The notes under the pieces are model-generated. The model worked only from the letters and a program-made list of their open reading frames with translations. It ran no database searches and was not told the origin of the DNA. This document shows positions 7,092 to 12,998 of a DNA stretch of 23,837 nucleotides, piece after piece. Position 1 is the stretch's first letter; each line of letters opens with the position of its first letter. The stretch spans positions 2,956-26,792 of the forward strand of contig DXSO01000009.1 of assembly GCA_019410445.1 (NCBI GenBank). Reading direction: 5' to 3'. This stretch comes from Sutterella sp. (lineage in GTDB: Bacteria; Pseudomonadota; Gammaproteobacteria; Burkholderiales; Burkholderiaceae_F). A program made the position numbers and the translations under genes.

Positions 7092-7991
7092 ATGGACAAA
7101 ACGGAATTGAGTACCCGTTTCACCGATACCATGGCGAAATTCACGGCCTACTTCGGCAAACATCTGCCCGATGACGTGCTCGCCAAACTTAAGGAGATGC
7201 GTACCGAACAGGACGCGCCCTTGGCCAAAGTCATGTACGACTCCATGTTCACCGACCTGGAGCTCGCCGACAAATTCAATGTGCCCTTCTGTCAGGATAC
7301 GGGCGTCATTCAATATTGGATCGAGTGCGGTTCGGAATTCCCGCTCATCGGCAAAATGCAGGAGTGTCTCAAAGAGGCCACGATTCGTGCAACGAAAGAA
7401 GCTCCGCTGCGCCATAACGCCGTGCAAATCTTTGACGAAAAAAACACCGGCAACAACACCGGCGTACGCATTCCCTGGATTGATTGGGAAATCATTCCGG
7501 ACTCTGACCAGTGCACCATTCACGGCTATATGGCCGGGGGCGGATGCTCTCTGCCGGGGTGCGCCAAAGTTCTGATGCCCGTAGAAGGCTACGAAGGTAT
7601 CGTTCGCTTCATTTTTGACAACATCTGCGAACGCGGCATCAATGCCTGTCCGCCGCTTTTGGTCGGTATCGGCATTGCAGGATCCGTAGAAGTCGCTGCA
7701 AATCTTTCCAAAAAGGCGCTGATGCGTCCCATCGGTTCCCGCAATGCCAATGCTCGAGGAGCCGAATTCGAACAGATCATTGAAAAAGGTCTCAACGACA
7801 TCAATATCGGTCCGGGCGGTCTCAATGGAGCACTTTCCGTGATGGGTGTTCATGTGGAACAGGCCGCTCGTCATCCCTCTTGCCTTGCCGTTGGTCTGTC
7901 CGTGGGATGCTGGGGACATCGCCGCGCCACTATTCGCTTTAACGCCGACATGTCCTACGAAATGATCTCGCATAAAGGAGTCACGCTGTGA
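7092..7991 (+). CDS. ttdA: L(+)-tartrate dehydratase alpha subunit (class I fumarase alpha type)
   Basis: Alpha subunit of a two-subunit [4Fe-4S] hydro-lyase. TtdAB converts (R,R)-tartrate to oxaloacetate; related enzymes interconvert malate and fumarate. The 299 residues match E. coli TtdA (303). Cluster cysteines by family position are C67 (CQDTG), C186 (NACPP) and C273 (GCWGHRR). Other markers are APLRHNAV (104-111), YMAGGGCSLPG (146-156), KVLMPVEGYEG and MGVHVEQAARHPS. YMAGGGC and GCWGHRR resemble TtdA more than single-chain fumarases, which is why I prefer tartrate dehydratase, though a two-subunit fumarase cannot be excluded. GAGGAGAG precedes the ATG. ttdB overlaps by four bases. A DASS transporter lies nearby. 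Confidence 0.85.
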   Translation: MDKTELSTRFTDTMAKFTAYFGKHLPDDVLAKLKEMRTEQDAPLAKVMYDSMFTDLELADKFNVPFCQDTGVIQYWIECGSEFPLIGKMQECLKEATIRATKEAPLRHNAVQIFDEKNTGNNTGVRIPWIDWEIIPDSDQCTIHGYMAGGGCSLPGCAKVLMPVEGYEGIVRFIFDNICERGINACPPLLVGIGIAGSVEVAANLSKKALMRPIGSRNANARGAEFEQIIEKGLNDINIGPGGLNGALSVMGVHVEQAARHPSCLAVGLSVGCWGHRRATIRFNADMSYEMISHKGVTL

Positions 7992-8605
7992 GCAAGAAAA
8001 TCCTGACCACGCCGATTCGCAGTGAAGATCTCGAAGATATCCACATCGGCGACATCATCTACCTCAACGGCTGTCTTGTGACAGCTCGCGACTGCGCCCA
8101 TACGCGTCTGGTCAAGCATGGCCGCGCCATTCCAGTGGATCTCGCTGGCAAAGCCATTTTCCACGCCGGTCCCATTATGGTTCCGGATGAAAGTTCCGGC
8201 AGCGGCTATAAAGTCGTATCAATCGGACCGACAACATCCATGCGCATGGAAAAGTTCGAAAAAGAATTCATCGAACAAACCGGCGTCAAACTCATCATCG
8301 GCAAAGGCGGCATGGGGCCCAATACGGTTGCCGGCTGCTGTGAACATAAAGCACTTCACTGTGTTTTCCCTGGCGGCTGCGCGGTATTGGCGGCTCAGTG
8401 CGTCGAGGAGGTCGAAGATGTTCAGTGGTCTGAACTCGGCATGCCTGAGTCACTTTGGGTCATGCGAGTCAAAGAGTTCGGCCCTCTGATCGTCTCGATC
8501 GATACTCACGGAGGGAACCTCTTTGAACAAAACAAGAAACTCTTCAATGAACGCAAAGCCCCCATCGTCGAAGAAGTGATCAAACAAACCGAATACATCG
8601 ATTGA
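7988..8605 (+). CDS. ttdB: L(+)-tartrate dehydratase beta subunit (class I fumarase beta type)
   Basis: Beta subunit completing the TtdA hydro-lyase. The 205 residues match E. coli TtdB (201) closely in layout: MSKKILTTPI start, VGDIIYL-like strand (IGDIIYLNG), GKAIFHAGPI, the substrate motif GPTTSMRM (80-87) and GKGGMGP (105-111) with its conserved lysine, then MPESLWVMRVKEFGP and IVSIDTHG. Translation starts at GTG (7988), giving a GTGA overlap with the ttdA stop, and AAAGGAG lies just upstream inside ttdA, so the subunits are translationally coupled. Two adjacent cysteines (117, 118) are present. The same tartrate versus fumarate caution applies as for ttdA. A hairpin terminator follows. 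Confidence 0.86.
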   Translation: MSKKILTTPIRSEDLEDIHIGDIIYLNGCLVTARDCAHTRLVKHGRAIPVDLAGKAIFHAGPIMVPDESSGSGYKVVSIGPTTSMRMEKFEKEFIEQTGVKLIIGKGGMGPNTVAGCCEHKALHCVFPGGCAVLAAQCVEEVEDVQWSELGMPESLWVMRVKEFGPLIVSIDTHGGNLFEQNKKLFNERKAPIVEEVIKQTEYID

Positions 8606-8660
8606 TGTAGAAGATACACGTCGTGTTCCGAATTCCCTTCAGCGCACGAATCCTCCAATG

Positions 8661-8700
8661 AAAAAACGCAGCGTTTTGTCGAAAACGCTGCGTTCTTTGA
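8661..8700. terminator. Bidirectional hairpin between convergent ttdB and the LysR gene
   Basis: A perfect 13-pair stem, AACGCAGCGTTTT (8665-8677) with AAAACGCTGCGTT (8682-8694), encloses GTCG. Six A at 8661-8666 become the U-tract for leftward transcription from the LysR gene. The rightward tract (TTCTTTGAT) is weaker but may still end ttdAB. Confidence 0.85.
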
Positions 8701-8722
8701 TCTTTGCAAACTGCTCTTTTCG

Positions 8723-9652
8723 TTAGCCGTCGGCAAACTCACTTTCAGCCACACGACGCATGACCTCAATAAGACTCCGTGCAGCTCTGGAAAGATAACC
8801 ATTCTTGCGATAAGCCGCCACCACCATACGATCAGGGCGTGCAGGTTCAATTGAGAAATAGCGCACAGGCTGAGCAGGATGACAGCGCTTGGCCAAAGTC
8901 TGTGTCACGAATGTCGCCCCCAGTCCCGCACTGGCTAAATGCAGTGCCGCTACCGGCGATTCGCTTTCAAGCATCACACGTGGGGTCGTATGGGTGCTTC
9001 GGCACAGATCTTCATAAAGATTACGGAATTTCTGTCCCTGCTTGATGATGATAAAAGGCTCGCCGTTTAAGCGACTAAACGGCATCGTCGGATACCCCCC
9101 TGTCGTCGAAGGCGGCACCGTCTTGGCCACGCGACAATCCGGGCTCATCGCCAAAAGGTACCGCTCACGGAAAAGCTCCGCGTACTCGAGTTCCGTGCGA
9201 TACAAAGGCGCAATCACAAGACTGATGTCCGTAACACCATCAAAAGCCAAGTCCTCAAGTTCCTTAGTGGTACCTTCCGCCAAGGAAACGGATACCCCAG
9301 GATACTCACGTCGGAAAATAGGAAGAACTTCCGCCAAGAAAAAAGTTGAGCGGTAATGAGACGAACCAATCGTCACATGTCCGCGCACGCCGTCTCCGAT
9401 ATCAGAAATCAATTTGGCGCGCATCTGCCGCAGCTGCTCAATCTCATTTTCCGTCTTCATAAAACACTCGCCGGCATACGTAAAGCGCAGTGGCTTTGCG
9501 GTGCGGTCGATAAGCTGCGCACCAACTTCCTGCTCTATACGGTGCAGAAACTGAGAAATAGACGGTTGTGAAATCTGCAGCACGCGTGCTGCGCGGGAAA
9601 ACGATCCTTCGGTAACAAGGGCGTTTAGGTATCGATATACATTGCCCGCCAT
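8723..9652 (-). CDS. LysR-family transcriptional regulator
   Basis: The 309 residues have an N-terminal winged helix-turn-helix (about 5-62, with GSFSRAARVLQISQPSISQFLHRIE) and a LysR substrate-binding domain (about 90-300). Its ligand is not evident. GAGG lies 5 bases before the ATG. It is convergent with ttdAB and lies 18 bases downstream of the LapA-like gene on the same strand, so it may be expressed with that gene. Because it is flanked by ttdAB and the DASS transporter, it may regulate tartrate or dicarboxylate genes, as TtdR does in E. coli, but the arrangement differs and this is only a guess. Confidence 0.9.
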   Translation of the reverse strand: MAGNVYRYLNALVTEGSFSRAARVLQISQPSISQFLHRIEQEVGAQLIDRTAKPLRFTYAGECFMKTENEIEQLRQMRAKLISDIGDGVRGHVTIGSSHYRSTFFLAEVLPIFRREYPGVSVSLAEGTTKELEDLAFDGVTDISLVIAPLYRTELEYAELFRERYLLAMSPDCRVAKTVPPSTTGGYPTMPFSRLNGEPFIIIKQGQKFRNLYEDLCRSTHTTPRVMLESESPVAALHLASAGLGATFVTQTLAKRCHPAQPVRYFSIEPARPDRMVVAAYRKNGYLSRAARSLIEVMRRVAESEFADG

Positions 9653-9670
9653 ACAAACCTCGGTTCGTTG

Positions 9671-10435
9671 TTAATGGAACATTTTCTTGAAGAACCCCTC
9701 CTTGGGTTTTTCTGCCTGTGCTGTCACACTCTGCACAGATTCTGTTTTGTCCTGAGTCCCTTCCAAGACCGTCGGCAACGTTGCAGACGCCTGCTCTGCA
9801 GAACCAACTGCTTCCTGAGAGGCAGCTGTCTCAACGCTCGAGGCTACAGCAGGGATCTCCTCTGCGTGTTTTTCTTCTTTGTGCGATTTAGAACCGCCTA
9901 AAAACCCAAAAAAGCCACTCTTTTTCGGTTCGACAGGCTCCGGCAGTTCGGGAGCGGGTCCGATCTGAGCTTTTTCTGCAATTTGCTCAATACGCAGCGA
10001 AAGTTTCTCAAGAGCCTTTTCTACGGCATCGAGGCGCTTTTGAGCATCTTGAGCACTAAGTGTCGGAGCCTGAACAGCCTCCTTAATACCGGCCAAAAGC
10101 TCTTCTCGATTTTTGACCATTTCTTCGCGCAGTTTTTCTTTGGTCTGTTCCAAACGAGACATCTCTGCATGATCGGCCAAAGATTTATTGGCATTAGCCT
10201 CCTTGTACGCTTTGCGAATTTCAACCAATGTGGAGGCTTGCTGCATAAGTGCCCATGCAATACCGAACAACCACAACCCGCCGAGAATCAACAAAAGAAT
10301 CAAACCCAACGGAGCCTGAATCTCCTCGACTATCAGATTGACGGGCACAGGAGCCATGATCCCTTGCCAGTTGAGGATAAGAAAGATCAGTGCAAGCAGG
10401 CTCAGAATAGAAAGAACAACAGAGCGCAGCGTCAT
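9671..10435 (-). CDS. LapA-like (DUF1049-type) inner-membrane protein with long coiled coil
   Basis: The 254-residue protein starts with two membrane helices (about 4-22 and 41-63) joined by NWQGIMAPVPVNLIVEEIQAP, a layout typical of LapA/DUF1049 proteins (PVxVNL... then APLGLILLL). A charged, heptad-like coiled coil follows (about 67-157), then a low-complexity Ala/Glu/Ser-rich tail. The tail holds two similar short motifs, KKSGFFGFLG (171-180) and KEGFFKKMFH (245-254, the C-terminus). Function unknown; LapA in E. coli acts with LapB in lipopolysaccharide synthesis control, but this protein is much longer and may only share the membrane part. A perfect TATAAT -10 lies upstream, and the LysR gene follows 18 bases downstream. 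Confidence 0.75.
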   Translation of the reverse strand: MTLRSVVLSILSLLALIFLILNWQGIMAPVPVNLIVEEIQAPLGLILLLILGGLWLFGIAWALMQQASTLVEIRKAYKEANANKSLADHAEMSRLEQTKEKLREEMVKNREELLAGIKEAVQAPTLSAQDAQKRLDAVEKALEKLSLRIEQIAEKAQIGPAPELPEPVEPKKSGFFGFLGGSKSHKEEKHAEEIPAVASSVETAASQEAVGSAEQASATLPTVLEGTQDKTESVQSVTAQAEKPKEGFFKKMFH

Positions 10436-10476
10436 AGGAAGACCACCAAGGATTTAACAAACCAACGCACAACAGC

Positions 10477-10503
10477 CGCGCCTGCATTTAAGCGCGCCTG
10501 CAT
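10477..10503. repeat. Tandem 11-base direct repeat in the leader of the LapA-like gene
   Basis: CGCGCCTGCAT occurs at 10477-10487 and 10493-10503, with a 16-base period, between the predicted -10 box and the start codon. It could be a regulator site or simply a small duplication. Confidence 0.5.
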
Positions 10504-10515
10504 CATAACGATTTG

Positions 10516-10521
10516 ATTATA
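10516..10521 (-). promoter_or_regulatory. Candidate -10 box for the LapA-like gene
   Basis: On the minus strand this reads TATAAT, a perfect -10 hexamer, 81 bases before the start codon. No good -35 hexamer is seen at 17 bases, so the promoter may be weak or activator dependent. Confidence 0.4.
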
Positions 10522-10581
10522 GGCCGAAGGCAACTGAGTCATTTCAGTATCTTGTAAGGAGGCATTGCCGTCTCAATAACA

Positions 10582-10623
10582 CACCGCCCCGCCCGAAAGA
10601 AACTTTCGGAAGGCGGGGCGGTG
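10582..10623 (-). terminator. GC-rich hairpin downstream of the DASS transporter gene
   Basis: CACCGCCCCGCC (10582-10593) pairs perfectly with GGCGGGGCGGTG (10612-10623), and an inner CGAAAG/CTTTCG pair extends it. It begins about 31 bases after the transporter stop in the leftward sense. The tract beyond it (GTTATTGAG) is a poor U-run, so it may act as an mRNA-stabilising or Rho-assisted terminator rather than a classic intrinsic one. Confidence 0.6.
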
Positions 10624-10654
10624 CGAAGCAGATCGTCTCAAATCGTTTTGATTC

Positions 10655-12184
10655 TTATGAAACAGGAATAATTCCCGGATCAATAATCATGGAAACTGCA
10701 GTAATGATGATAACCGCAAGAATATTGAGCCAGAATCCGGCACGAAGCATATCGCCGATCTTAATGCGGCCAGTACCGAAAACCATGGCATTGGGAGGTG
10801 TTCCAACCGGCATCATGAATGCACAGCTCGTAGCCATCGTAGCCGCAATCAGCAAGGCTTGGACATCAGCTCCGATCGAATCAGCAATAGCTGCAACCAA
10901 AGGCATCATCGTCGCTGCCAAAGCGGTATTGGATGTGAATTCCGAAGCAAAGCATGCCAAAGTTGTTACGCCACCAACAATCATCCATTCAGGCAATCCC
11001 GCAAGCGCAACCGCCGCAGCTCCCACGGCTTCTGCCGCACCGGTTCGCTGAATTGCTGCAGCCATAGCCAGACCGCCGCCGAACAAAAGCAACACGTCCC
11101 AGCTCACCCCCTTAGCCGCGCTCGACCAATCGAGCGCATGAATACCCTTTTTCGCATCCACAGGGATGATGAAAAGAATGATGCCGGCTGCCATCGCAAT
11201 CACGGTATCGCTCATCGGCTTGAGCGGCTTCATGCCGGCGATTTCCATCCCTCGAAGCATGGGGCCGAAAGTCCACAGAAGAGCCGCCGCACAAAATACG
11301 ATCAGTACAGTCCATTCGCCGCGAGACAAAGGTCCCAAATGCTTGATTTCGTTGGCTACCCACTCTTTACCTCCAGGCAGTTCGCCAGGCTGCTCGCGAA
11401 AGAGCACAAAGACGAGCATGAGATAGGTTGCAATAATCAAAATCGTCATGGTCGGAGCCGAGACCATCAGCCAGTCGACGAAATTCACCGGCACATGGTA
11501 GGTCTGCTCCACAAAACGGGCGAAAATACCGTTGGGAGGAGTTCCGATCAGCGTATAAACACCGCCCAAAGAAGCGCCGTAGGCAACGCTGAGCAAAAGA
11601 CAAACACCGAAATTACGCTCTGCCTTATCCACAGGTTCATTGACGCGAGTCGAGCGAACTACAGCCATCAGAGCCAAAGCAATCGGCAGCATCATCGCAG
11701 CAGTTGCGGTATTCGACACCCAAGCCGATAAAAAGGCAGTGGCCAGCATAATCCCCATCACGATCTGTTTGGGCTTGGTTCCCACAATACGAATCGTGTG
11801 CAGAGCAATACGACGATCAAGCCCCCAACGAGCGATACCGGCGGCGATCAAAAAACCACCCAAAAAGAGGTAAATCGTGTCATTGGAGTATTCCTTGAGC
11901 GTCTGAGCCGCCGTACCAACACCAAAAAGAGGGAAGCACACGATCGGCAGCAAAGCCGTTACGGCAATCGGAACAGCCTCGGTAAACCACCAGATAGCCA
12001 TCCACAGCACCATGCTCACGCAGGCCCGTGCCGCGTGCGTCAGCTCAACCGTGTTTCCCTTGGCACCAGTGTAGGTTTCGGGAAGGATGAAATAGAGCGC
12101 CAGAGCAAGCAATGGGCCCAGAACGAGAGGGATGACTTTGGACTTGTTGTCCAGAGCGCCGATCTCGATACTGGATTCGTGCAT
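10655..12184 (-). CDS. DASS family (SLC13) Na+/dicarboxylate symporter
   Basis: Inner-membrane transporter of about 11-12 helices importing C4-dicarboxylates (succinate, fumarate, malate) or related acids with Na+. The 509 residues carry both family Ser-Asn-Thr motifs of the substrate/Na+ site: SNTATAAMMLP (157-167) and SNTALAATMMP (418-428). Paired TPPN motifs (IGTPPNGIF near 215 and VGTPPNAMVF near the C-terminus) reflect the inverted repeat. These SNT motifs point to the VcINDY/SdcS type rather than the CitT/TtdT antiporter branch. An excellent AAAGGAGG lies 6 bases before the ATG. A perfect FNR box about 120 bases upstream suggests anaerobic induction. Nearness to ttdAB makes tartrate or malate plausible substrates; specificity cannot be read from sequence. 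Confidence 0.92.
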   Translation of the reverse strand: MHESSIEIGALDNKSKVIPLVLGPLLALALYFILPETYTGAKGNTVELTHAARACVSMVLWMAIWWFTEAVPIAVTALLPIVCFPLFGVGTAAQTLKEYSNDTIYLFLGGFLIAAGIARWGLDRRIALHTIRIVGTKPKQIVMGIMLATAFLSAWVSNTATAAMMLPIALALMAVVRSTRVNEPVDKAERNFGVCLLLSVAYGASLGGVYTLIGTPPNGIFARFVEQTYHVPVNFVDWLMVSAPTMTILIIATYLMLVFVLFREQPGELPGGKEWVANEIKHLGPLSRGEWTVLIVFCAAALLWTFGPMLRGMEIAGMKPLKPMSDTVIAMAAGIILFIIPVDAKKGIHALDWSSAAKGVSWDVLLLFGGGLAMAAAIQRTGAAEAVGAAAVALAGLPEWMIVGGVTTLACFASEFTSNTALAATMMPLVAAIADSIGADVQALLIAATMATSCAFMMPVGTPPNAMVFGTGRIKIGDMLRAGFWLNILAVIIITAVSMIIDPGIIPVS

Positions 12185-12207
12185 GTTTGCCTCCTTTCAA
12201 GAAAAAG

Positions 12208-12289
12208 CAGCCGTCTTAAGAGGTCGACGTGTACGCCGCGATGAGACGGTTGCTCGGGGTTATTACTATCGAGTAACCTTATGTTAAGG
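12208..12289 (-). promoter_or_regulatory. Dyad-rich leader/promoter segment of the DASS gene
   Basis: Three dyads lie between the FNR box and the ribosome-binding site: CCTTA-TGT-TAAGG (12277-12289), TTACT-ATCG-AGTAA (12263-12276) and a long one in which GCAGCCGTCT (12208-12217) faces AGACGGTTGC (about 12245-12254) with one mismatch or wobble. A -10-like GATAGT on the minus strand (12265-12270) lies inside the second dyad. These may be operators or leader RNA hairpins. Confidence 0.35.
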
Positions 12290-12301
12290 GAACCTTGTTT
12301 T

Positions 12302-12315
12302 TTGATGTTAATCAA
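12302..12315 (-). promoter_or_regulatory. Perfect FNR box upstream of the DASS gene
   Basis: TTGATGTTAATCAA matches the FNR consensus TTGAT-N4-ATCAA at every specified base. Its centre lies about 125 bases before the DASS start codon. A -10 hexamer at the class II distance is not convincing, so promoter geometry is uncertain. Confidence 0.7.
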
Positions 12316-12742
12316 CCAAGACATGAACAAAAACCCCTATTTATTAGTATAAACACCAATAAAAATCAAATTTTCCAAACACTCATAAAATTTGTGCGGG
12401 TTAACCCCATAGCTTCCTTTAGTGCCTTTGACTCACTTCTAGAAAGAAGACCTGAGCCCTTGATCGAGTGATCATCATCAATAGACCCCCCCCCTCTAAA
12501 AACATACACCGACAATCCGCAAGCAAAATGCCTCTTTTTTCAAACCCTGATCGTACTTTCTTTCTGCTCGCCTTTCCCTAACATCGGTCCAGATAGCAGT
12601 TTCTACAAGCGGCAATACAGTTATATTGGCTACCTCAGAGTACGCAATGCGACTCCAGCAAACCTGCAGCAATCCTTTATGCTAGTCAACGTATAGGCTG
12701 TCAATCCTGTCAAAAAACACAACTGATCTAAATCGATCAATC
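12316..12742. other. Long gene-poor intergenic stretch between DASS and frdC
   Basis: No established gene is seen here. Contents: an AT-rich start (12330-12390); a nine-base C/G homopolymer at 12486-12494; a leftward 28-codon ATG frame (12419-12505) and an overlapping leftward open frame (12366-12515, TTG/GTG start) that would join if the tract were one base longer; and a good leftward sigma-70-like promoter at 12676-12704. Codon content is not convincing. It may be a decayed gene, a small-RNA locus or a long regulatory region. Confidence 0.4.
12676..12704 (-). promoter_or_regulatory. Leftward sigma-70-like promoter in the gene-poor stretch
   Basis: On the minus strand TTGACA (12704-12699) is followed after exactly 17 bases by CATAAA (12681-12676), with a second TTGACA at 12713-12708. 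The predicted start is near 12669, nearly 490 bases before the DASS gene. No clear coding gene follows directly, so it could drive a small RNA, a small ORF or a long DASS leader. Confidence 0.4.
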
Positions 12743-12883
12743 TCAAACCGATTCGACGGAAATTCCCAACTCCCTAGCTATTCGTCTAATGGTTTGGAAA
12801 TGTAAAAGGCCTTCGTTGGCTTGGTGTTTTATCCCTTGAGCAATAGGCAAGGCTTTAGATTCCTTTGTATCCAAAAATTCCAT
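12743..12883 (-). pseudogene. 46-codon ORF with a helix-turn-helix-like end, possible transposase or regulator remnant
   Basis: Leftward ATG frame starting MEFLDTKESKALPIAQ and ending TIRRIARELGISVESV before a TGA. The last 16 residues look like the helix-turn-helix found at the N-terminus of IS21-type transposases and of regulators (IARELGIS...). In those proteins the helix continues into an RRW/RYL-like segment, which is cut off here. No good ribosome-binding site. It lies just beyond the frdC terminator. I read it as a truncated remnant, though a real small protein or chance frame remains possible. Confidence 0.3.
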
Positions 12884-12902
12884 ACCACTTCAAAAATGCC
12901 AC

Positions 12903-12945
12903 AAAAAAAAGCCGAGTTCCCATACGTATGGGCACTCGGCTTTTT
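12903..12945. terminator. Intrinsic terminator downstream of frdC
   Basis: GCCGAGT (12911-12917) pairs with ACTCGGC (12934-12940) around the palindrome CCCATACGTATGGG (12919-12932), giving a long stem with one mismatch. Eight A at 12903-12910 form a U8 tract for leftward frdC transcripts. TTTTT at 12941-12945 makes it potentially bidirectional. Confidence 0.92.
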
Positions 12946-12948
12946 GCT

Positions 12949-12984
12949 GTGCTTCGCGTTCAGGAGACCGCAAACGCGAAGCAC
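12949..12984 (-). other. Second hairpin directly after frdC, upstream of its terminator
   Basis: GTGCTTCGCGTT (12949-12960) pairs perfectly with AACGCGAAGCAC (12973-12984) around a 12-base loop. It starts 14 bases after the frdC stop in the leftward sense and has no U-tract of its own. It may stabilise the mRNA 3' end or form, with the terminator, a two-hairpin 3' RNA. Confidence 0.6.
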
Positions 12985-12998
12985 TTCGGATGGTCGGA

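Noticed and set aside
6945..7973. 342-codon leftward frame opposite ttdA
   Set aside because: Antisense shadow of a conserved enzyme; it also runs through the ttdA promoter.
7092..8605. Single-chain fumarase broken by a frameshift
   Set aside because: Both parts have full two-subunit lengths, their own ribosome-binding sites and a normal GTGA overlap, as in TtdAB.
10859..11731. 290-codon rightward frame opposite the DASS gene
   Set aside because: Low-complexity polar shadow of a transmembrane protein on the other strand.
12040..12330. 96-codon leftward frame overlapping the DASS start
   Set aside because: Its start contains the FNR box and its body overlaps the DASS gene in another frame; no ribosome-binding site.
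12721..12740. TGATC-N6-GATCA dyad as a possible FNR or CRP site
   Set aside because: Half-sites and spacing fit neither TTGAT-N4-ATCAA nor TGTGA-N6-TCACA well.
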